The translations under genes and the position numbers were made by a program. Shown here piece after piece: positions 58,880 to 64,000 of a stretch of 64,000 nt of DNA (positions are counted from its first letter, which is position 1; every line of letters begins with the position of its first letter). This stretch comes from Nonomuraea helvata (GTDB lineage Bacteria; Actinomycetota; Actinomycetes; Streptosporangiales; Streptosporangiaceae). The stretch is from assembly GCF_039535785.1 (NCBI RefSeq), contig NZ_BAAAXV010000009.1, forward strand, positions 1,302,001 to 1,366,000, in the 5' to 3' direction. Under the pieces are notes generated by a model. The model had not been told where the DNA came from. It did not search any database and saw only the letters and a list, made by a program, of their open reading frames with translations.

Positions 58880-60657
58880 ATGATCAGACCGGCCGGCGAC
58901 GCCGCCGACCCGAACACCGCCCCAGCGCGACGCAGCTCGCGCGTGAAGCGCTTCATCGCGGCCGCTGCCGGCGCCACCATTGCGGTGGCGAGCCTCATGC
59001 TCACCGGCACCGTCCCCGCATACGCCGCCACCACCGTCCACACGTACGCACCGACGGGAGTGGGAGGCGGTACGACGACGTCCCCGGACGCGGCGTCCAC
59101 CAAGTACCAGGTGCAAGTCGCCGACACGCCCGTCCAGGCTGTCAAGTACACCCAGAACGGCCACAACTTCGACATCGCGCGCTTCGCGTCGGACTCCCGA
59201 ACACCGACGATCACGATCACGCTGCCCAGCACCACGATCGACACGGTGAACATCTATCCGGCCCGCTACTACCCGTCCAGCAGCGTCTCGGTGAGCGCGG
59301 ACAAGCACACCCTGACGTTCCAGATGTCAGCCGACTCCGGGTTGAACCAAGCGATCGTGATGGTCAACGGCGACTCGACCAACGCCACGGGACAGCCCTA
59401 CCTGGCGGTCATCAACGACCCTCTGGAAGACCCGGCGCGGCGCCCGAACACCACGAGCGCACCGGACGGCGACGGATTCACCCCGCTGGTCCCCGGCGTG
59501 TGGACCAACTTCCAGCTCGGCACCTCCACCCCCGACGTCCAGGGCTATGTCAACGCGGTAGGCGCCCACGACACCGTCGCCGGCGAGCTCGGGTTCGACT
59601 CCTACCACTGGACAACCAGGACTCGAAGAACATCTCGGTCAGCAACACGCTGAACTGGTCCGTCGGTGCCGGCAACTCGATCCGAATCGGATGGAATTCG
59701 TACGGATACCGGCTCAACAACTACACGTTCGACAACTTCAACTCCGTGTCGGCGCCGGCCGGCGGCATCTTCACGCAGAACAGCCCCAAACCGTACCCGC
59801 GCATCCAGAGCATCGTGGTGAAGAACAGCTCGTTCGATACCTCCCGGTACACGTCGGGACCGATCAGACTCAACGGCGGCAACGGATCCACCCAGACCAT
59901 CACCGCCGACGAGCAGGCGAGTTACGGGTTCGCCCCCAACCCCGACGGGTCGGGCACCGCGTACACGGACGCGAACGGCCAGACCCAGAACGTCAAGGCC
60001 GGCGCCCTCACCGAGGGCGACACCTGGGTGGGTGCGTGGTGGGGCGACCAGACCAAGAACAACTCCTCGGACCTGACCCTCATCACCCGCAACACCGGGG
60101 TCGGCCTGATGGGCGAGCAGTACACCACAGGATCCGGAGACGGAAAGCTCTCCTACATCCAGTTCCCCCTCAGCAGCCTCACCAAGGCACCGAGCCAGGC
60201 GACACTCCATCTCACCTACGTCGGCCACCGCTATTCGTCGGTCCCGTCGACCGACACCGACCAACTCCTCGTGCAACCCGTCAGCGACACCACGTGCACC
60301 GGCGGCGGCACGTCCTGTCCGATCAACACGATGACCTGGCAGAACCGGCCGAGCTTCACCGCCACGAGCTCCTCCGTCGCGAAGTCGGCCACCTTCACCC
60401 TCGGTTCGACCATCATCCCCGAGGGCGGCGGGACCCACCAGGGCAACGCCATCGACGGCCGCGACATCACCGTCGACATCACCTCCTTCGTCCAGAACGC
60501 CTACGCGGCCAATCAGTCCACGCTGCTGCTCGCCGTCGGTAACGCGGGGGGCACCAACCACGAGCTGCGCTTCGTCAGCTCCGAAGGCGCCACCGGCTCC
60601 GGGAAGCTCACCAACGGGAACGCCGAGATGGCGCCCGCGCTGACCGTGACCCCGTAG
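58880..60657 (+). pseudogene. Secreted GH49-like (pectate-lyase-fold) carbohydrate enzyme with internal deletion and frameshift
   Basis: ATG at 58880 (GAGGAGAGAAGG upstream) starts a secreted protein: signal peptide with AGATIAVASLMLTGTVPAYA, then a beta-rich N-terminal domain (VHTYAPTGVGGGTTTSPDAA; TNFQLGTSTPDVQGYVNAVG) as in GH49 dextranase-type enzymes. Near 59612 the frame is lost at FDSYHW, and the +2 frame continues with LDNQDSKNISVSNTLNW, a beta-helix segment and a C-terminal DNRLRE-type carbohydrate-binding domain (KLSYIQFPLSSLTKAPSQAT; TMTWQNRPSFTATSS). The central catalytic beta-helix is much shorter than in intact relatives. Confidence 0.65.
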
Positions 60658-60714
60658 ACACTCGAGGCCGGTCCGTCCCCGCGGGGCGGGCCGGGCCACC
60701 CCCTCGACGACGAG

Positions 60715-61010
60715 GGAACTGCTGTACGCCCCGAGGGACAAGGGCTGGGCCGAGCTCCTGGCCGAACAGGTCATTCCGCGCCTGCCGGACAGGTGGCGTG
60801 ACGAATGCCGCAGCTGTCTCGAAGCGGCGCGCGACCTGGATCCCGTGCCGGATGCGCTCGTCCACGGCGATCTGTGCGGCTCCAACGTCCACTGGAGCAG
60901 GGACGGGCAGTTGGTCGGCGTCCTGGGCTGGGACCAGAGCCATCTGTTCGATCCCGCCATTGACGCCGCCCTGATGGCCTGGCCGCCACCCGTGCGGGCC
61001 GCCCGGCAGG
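60715..61010 (+). pseudogene. APH-family phosphotransferase fragment
   Basis: The plus strand reads ELLAEQVIPRLPDRWRDECR and PDALVHGDLCGSNVHWSRDG followed by GVLGWDQSHLFDPAIDAA. HGDL-x3-N and the following D are the catalytic loop and metal-binding Asp of aminoglycoside-phosphotransferase-like kinases. The N-terminal lobe is missing and the C-terminal end is cut off where the rhodanese fragment begins. Confidence 0.7.
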
Positions 61011-61440
61011 TGGCCTGCCCGCGCCCGGTGTGGTGCTGGACGTGCGAATGGGCTACGAATGGCGTGCCGGACACGTGGACGATGCCGTACACATCCCACT
61101 GCCAGAGCTGCCAGAACGCTTGGGCGAGGTGCCAGAAGGAACGGTGTGGGTGCACTGCGGCACCGGCTACCGGGCCGCGGCGGCGGCGAGCCTGCTGGCT
61201 CGCGCCGGCCGCCGCGTGGTGCACATCGACGACGCCTACGCCCGAGCCGCCGACGCCGGCCTGCCCATCACGACCTCTAACGGGGAGACCTTTTCACCAC
61301 CATCGACACCGCCGAGCTGGGCCTCCTGCTGAAATCAGGCGACGCGCCATGGCTGATCGACGTGCGGACGCCCAGCGAGTTCGAGGCCGCGCACATTCCC
61401 GGCTCTCGTCACGTGCCGCTGGCCTCGGCGGTCCCGGCGC
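61011..61440 (+). pseudogene. Rhodanese-domain fragments
   Basis: 61018-61278 reads PGVVLDVRMGYEWRAGHVDD, then GTVWVHCGTGYRAAAAASLL, a rhodanese domain with the active-site Cys in CGTGYRA. From about 61295 the +1 frame reads TTIDTAELGLLLKSGDAPWL and IDVRTPSEFEAAHIPGSRHV, the first part of a second rhodanese domain, which stops near 61440 before its catalytic loop. These may be parts of one or two sulfurtransferase genes broken by deletion. Confidence 0.7.
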
Positions 61441-61499
61441 GAACGTTGCCCCCCATGCGGGCACCGACACAAATAGCACACTTCGGTTTGTCCGAAAAT

Positions 61500-61574
61500 T
61501 ACCCCTTGGGGGTACTTGACGAAATGCGCGGGTCAGAGAGACCGTAGACCGGACAGACCTACCCCCCAGAGGTA
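61500..61574. promoter_or_regulatory. Two CsoR/CstR-type palindromic operators
   Basis: TACCCCTTGGGGGTA (61500-61514) is almost perfectly palindromic; TACCCCCCAGAGGTA (61560-61574) is a second, similar site, 60 bases away. Such TACCCC...GGGGTA dyads are bound by CsoR-family repressors (copper CsoR, persulfide CstR). They lie in the promoter region of the ABC operon at 61589, with a TATATA at 61573-61578 that could be its -10. Which ligand is sensed is open. Confidence 0.6.
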
Positions 61575-61588
61575 TATAGGGCCATGCC

Positions 61589-62398
61589 ATGATCCGCTCC
61601 TCACTCCTCATCGCTCCCATCATCCCCACCATCCTGATCGCCGCTATCGCCGGATGCGGGTCCGGCCAGAGCCAGGGTGATCTCCTCCAACGAGTCAAGA
61701 CCGCAGGCGTCATCCGGGTGGCGCAGACCCAGGCCAATCCGCCGTGGAACTTCCTCGAGAACGGCAAGCCCGCAGGCTACGACGTGGACGTTGCCAACGA
61801 GCTGGCCAAACGGCTCAAGGTCGCCCAGGTCGAATTCGTCCCGTCGAACTTCCAGAGCTTCATCGCCGGAGTCCAGGCGGGCAGGTTCGACATGGTGATC
61901 TCGGGCCAGACCATCACCGACGAGCGGAAGAAGCAGGTCGATTTCTCCCGCCCTTACGAGGTCAACGGCATCTCGATCTTCGTGGCCGCCGGGTCGGCCA
62001 TCAGCGGCCTGGCCGATCTGAAAGGCAAGAAGGTCGCGGTCACCGCGGGCACGACCCAGGCCGCGTTTGCCAAGAAGTCGATCCCGGGCGCCGACATCAA
62101 GACCTACGACAACGCCACACTGGGCATGACCGAGGTGGCCCGAAGCCGGGCCGACGCCGCCCTGGTCTCCCGCTTCCAGGGCGCCTTCCTGGCCCAGAAG
62201 AACGGCCTGGCGGTCAAGCCGGCGGGTCCGCTGCTGGAGTCGGAGGTCAACGGCATCTCCTTCGCCAAGGGTTCGGCGACCTTCAAGCAGGCCGTGGACC
62301 AGGCCCTGGGCGACATGATCTCCGACGGGACGCTCAGCGCGATCTCGAAGAAGTGGCTCGGCGGCCTCGACATGGCCGAACAGCTCAAGGGGGTCTGA
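61589..62398 (+). CDS. Polar amino-acid ABC transporter substrate-binding lipoprotein
   Basis: 269 residues from ATG at 61589. Signal peptide with lipobox IAAIAGCG (Cys near 23). Mature protein shows family 3 features: GVIRVAQTQANPPWNFLENG, KPAGYDVDVANELAKRLKV, FDMVISGQTITDERKKQVDF and KKVAVTAGTTQAAFAKKS. Binds polar or sulfur amino acids; cystine is attractive given the rhodanese and class V aminotransferase neighbours, but this is inference. Stop overlaps the permease start (TGATG). Confidence 0.92.
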   Translation: MIRSSLLIAPIIPTILIAAIAGCGSGQSQGDLLQRVKTAGVIRVAQTQANPPWNFLENGKPAGYDVDVANELAKRLKVAQVEFVPSNFQSFIAGVQAGRFDMVISGQTITDERKKQVDFSRPYEVNGISIFVAAGSAISGLADLKGKKVAVTAGTTQAAFAKKSIPGADIKTYDNATLGMTEVARSRADAALVSRFQGAFLAQKNGLAVKPAGPLLESEVNGISFAKGSATFKQAVDQALGDMISDGTLSAISKKWLGGLDMAEQLKGV

Positions 62399-63045
62399 TG
62401 GACCTCCTGATCGACTTCCTGCCCGATCTGCTCACCGGTCTCGGCGTCACGATCGTGCTGGGTGTGGTCTCGTTCGTCCTCGGCAGCGCGGTGGGGGGCC
62501 TGGTGACGCTTGCCCGCATTTCCTCCAGCCGTGTGCTGCGGGCGCTGGCTGCCGCCTACGTGTCGGTGTTCCGCGGAACGCCGCTGCTCATCCAGATCAT
62601 GATCGTCTACTACGGGCTGCCGCAACTCGGGCTCGAGATCCCGCCCATCCCGTCCGCGATCATCGCCTTCACCCTGTTCAGTGGCGCCTACCTGAGCGAG
62701 AACTTCCGCGCCGGGATTCTCGGCGTGGACCGCGGCCAGTGGGAGGCGGCGGCCTCGATGGCCATGCCGTACTGGAGGACCCTGCGCCGGATCATCTTCC
62801 CGCAGGCGATCAGGATCGCGACCCCGGCCGTGGGGAGCCGCTTTGTCGCGCTGATGAAGGACACCTCGCTCGCCTCGGCGGTCACCGTCGTCGAGCTGAC
62901 CCGGGTGGCCGAAGGCATCGGCACATCGACCTTCCGCTACATGGAGGCGCTGTTGCTGGTCGGGCTCCTGTACTGGCTGGTCAACACGCTGCTGCAGATC
63001 GGCCAGCAGGTGCTGGAACGGCGGATGCGGAGGGCATACGCATGA
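62398..63045 (+). CDS. Amino-acid ABC transporter permease
   Basis: 215 residues from ATG at 62398. His/Glu/Gln-type permease: GLGVTIVLGVVSFVLGSAVG, VSVFRGTPLLIQIMIVYYGL, SGAYLSENFRAGILGVDRGQ, then EAAASMAMPYWRTLRRIIFP as EAA loop. Only one permease gene, so a homodimer is likely. Stop overlaps the ATPase start. Confidence 0.94.
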   Translation: MDLLIDFLPDLLTGLGVTIVLGVVSFVLGSAVGGLVTLARISSSRVLRALAAAYVSVFRGTPLLIQIMIVYYGLPQLGLEIPPIPSAIIAFTLFSGAYLSENFRAGILGVDRGQWEAAASMAMPYWRTLRRIIFPQAIRIATPAVGSRFVALMKDTSLASAVTVVELTRVAEGIGTSTFRYMEALLLVGLLYWLVNTLLQIGQQVLERRMRRAYA

Positions 63046-63782
63046 TCGTCAGTGTTCGCGGCTTGCACAAGCGCTTCGGGGACCTGGAGGTACTCAAGGG
63101 CGTCGACCTCGACGTGGCGCGGGGCGAGGTGGTCGTGGTGATGGGGCCGTCCGGCTCGGGCAAGACCACGCTCATCCGCTGCCTGAACCTGCTCGAGGAG
63201 CCCGAGTCCGGCACGGTCAGCGTCTGTGGCACCGAGCTGGCCTGCGGCGTGCGGCGCCCGGTCAGGCAGGTTCGAGATCTGCGCCGCCGTACCGCCATGG
63301 TCTTCCAGCAGTTCAACCTGTTCCCGCACCTGACTGCCTTGCAGAACGTCATGGAAGGACCGGTTTCCGTACGGCGGGTCCCCCGCGCCCAGGCGGCGGC
63401 CCGAGGGCGGGAACTCCTGGCCCGGGTGGGGCTGGCGGACAAGTGCGACTGCTACCCGGCGAAGCTGTCGGGCGGGCAGAAGCAGCGGGTCGCCATCGCG
63501 CGGGCGCTGGCCATGGAGCCCGAGGTGATCCTTTTCGACGAGCCCACCTCGGCACTCGACCCCGAGCTGCACGCGGAGGTGCTCCAGGTGATGCGCGAGC
63601 TCGCGCGGGAGGGAATGACCATGGTGGTGGTGACGCACGAGACCGCGTTCGCACGGGAGGTGGCAGACAGGGTCGTCTTCATGGACGGCGGCACGGTGAT
63701 CGAGCAAGGACCGCCGTCGCGGTTCTTCACCGCGCCCGACCACCCGCGGGTCCGGGCTTTCCTGCGGTTGGTGGCTTCATGA
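63042..63782 (+). CDS. Amino-acid ABC transporter ATP-binding protein
   Basis: 246 residues from ATG at 63042. Walker A GPSGSGKTT near residue 35, Q-loop FQQFNLFPHL, signature LSGGQKQRVAIARALA, Walker B VILFDEPTSALD, His-loop VVTHE. GlnQ/HisP-type. Stop overlaps the start of the aminotransferase gene (ATGA), so all four genes form one operon. Confidence 0.95.
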   Translation: MIVSVRGLHKRFGDLEVLKGVDLDVARGEVVVVMGPSGSGKTTLIRCLNLLEEPESGTVSVCGTELACGVRRPVRQVRDLRRRTAMVFQQFNLFPHLTALQNVMEGPVSVRRVPRAQAAARGRELLARVGLADKCDCYPAKLSGGQKQRVAIARALAMEPEVILFDEPTSALDPELHAEVLQVMRELAREGMTMVVVTHETAFAREVADRVVFMDGGTVIEQGPPSRFFTAPDHPRVRAFLRLVAS

Positions 63783-64000
63783 TCGACGTCGCTGTGGCCC
63801 GGGCCCTGACGCCCGGCGTCGGAAATGTCGCTCATTTCAACAACGCGGGATCCGCATTGCCCTCGAGCGGTGTGCTGTCCACCGTCATCGACCACTTGCG
63901 ACTGGAAGCGGAAACCGGCGGATACGAGGCGGCGGCGAAGGCCGCCGATCGGCTCGCCGAGGTCTATGCCTCGGCGGCCCGCCTGCTGAACTGCGCGCCG
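63779..64000 (+). CDS. Class V aminotransferase (partial, continues beyond window)
   Basis: First 74 codons from ATG at 63779, frame open to the edge. GNVAHFNNAGSALPSSGVLS and IDHLRLEAETGGYEAAAKAA match the N-terminus of class V PLP enzymes (cysteine desulfurase or isopenicillin-N-epimerase-like, N-x-A-G motif). Coupled to an amino-acid importer, it probably acts on the imported sulfur or related amino acid. PLP-lysine region is outside the window. Confidence 0.85.
   Translation, partial: MIDVAVARALTPGVGNVAHFNNAGSALPSSGVLSTVIDHLRLEAETGGYEAAAKAADRLAEVYASAARLLNCAP

Noticed and set aside
59602..61224. 540-codon minus-strand frame opposite the broken secreted enzyme
   Set aside because: Composition is that of an antisense frame, and the plus strand shows clear protein domains.
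1..64000. CRISPR arrays, rRNA operons and complete tRNA genes
   Set aside because: None seen: no evenly spaced direct repeats, and the only tRNA-like sequence is the 3' half at attR.

Overview
The window is high-GC DNA from a filamentous-type actinobacterium. Gene content (RepSA/TraB-type integrative element, DevR/DosR-like dormancy genes, many GTG starts and 4-base stop/start overlaps) points to the Streptosporangiales or a relative; this is inference, as no rRNA or taxonomic marker is present.

1-12.5 kb is the right part of an actinomycete integrative and conjugative element (AICE). A RepSA-like rolling-circle initiator (cut by the left edge), an FtsK-like TraB translocase, small membrane proteins, a GntR/UTRA repressor and a Nudix (Pif-like) protein follow the pSAM2 plan. 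The element ends in a 42-base copy of the 3' half of a tRNA-Pro(CGG) gene (attR), so int, xis and attL should lie left of the window. The most unusual part is 1.0-3.4 kb: about a dozen overlapping or closely spaced minus-strand genes of 29-110 codons, most of them encoding one or two DnaJ-type CxxCxGxG zinc-binding modules with no J domain. Cargo near attR (DUF6602-like, a C-x4-C-x-GH protein and DUF488) looks like a possible defence module.

12.5-16.5 kb is a junction zone: an aldo/keto reductase remnant, a CHAT-type caspase-like protease, a transposase fragment, a frameshifted secreted protein and an orphan pilin-like gene.

16.5-24 kb is a nine-gene V/A-type ATPase operon on the minus strand (H/G, C, I, K, F, E, A, B, D), with short I and F subunits.

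24-43.6 kb resembles an expanded DosR dormancy regulon: universal stress proteins, Rv1738-like and Rv2004c-like proteins, CBS-BON proteins, an archaeal-type FBP aldolase/phosphatase, a GH65 phosphorylase fused to an HTH-flavin domain, an acyl-CoA synthetase, a pyruvate-dehydrogenase-like E1a/E1b/E2 plus ACP operon, DUF305 and membrane proteins, with several DosR-box-like palindromes in the intergenic gaps. A K+ channel follows.

44.5-49.5 kb holds an ArsR-SRPBCC-DHFR-like operon, a TetR gene facing a truncated reductase gene, a DoxX protein and several transposase remnants. 49.5-58.5 kb is an oligosaccharide utilisation cluster (GH51 arabinofuranosidase, two permeases, binding protein, GH2 beta-galactosidase, LacI). 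58.9-61.5 kb carries damaged genes. 61.6-64 kb is a polar amino-acid ABC transporter coupled to a class V aminotransferase that runs off the right edge, behind two CsoR-family-like palindromes.
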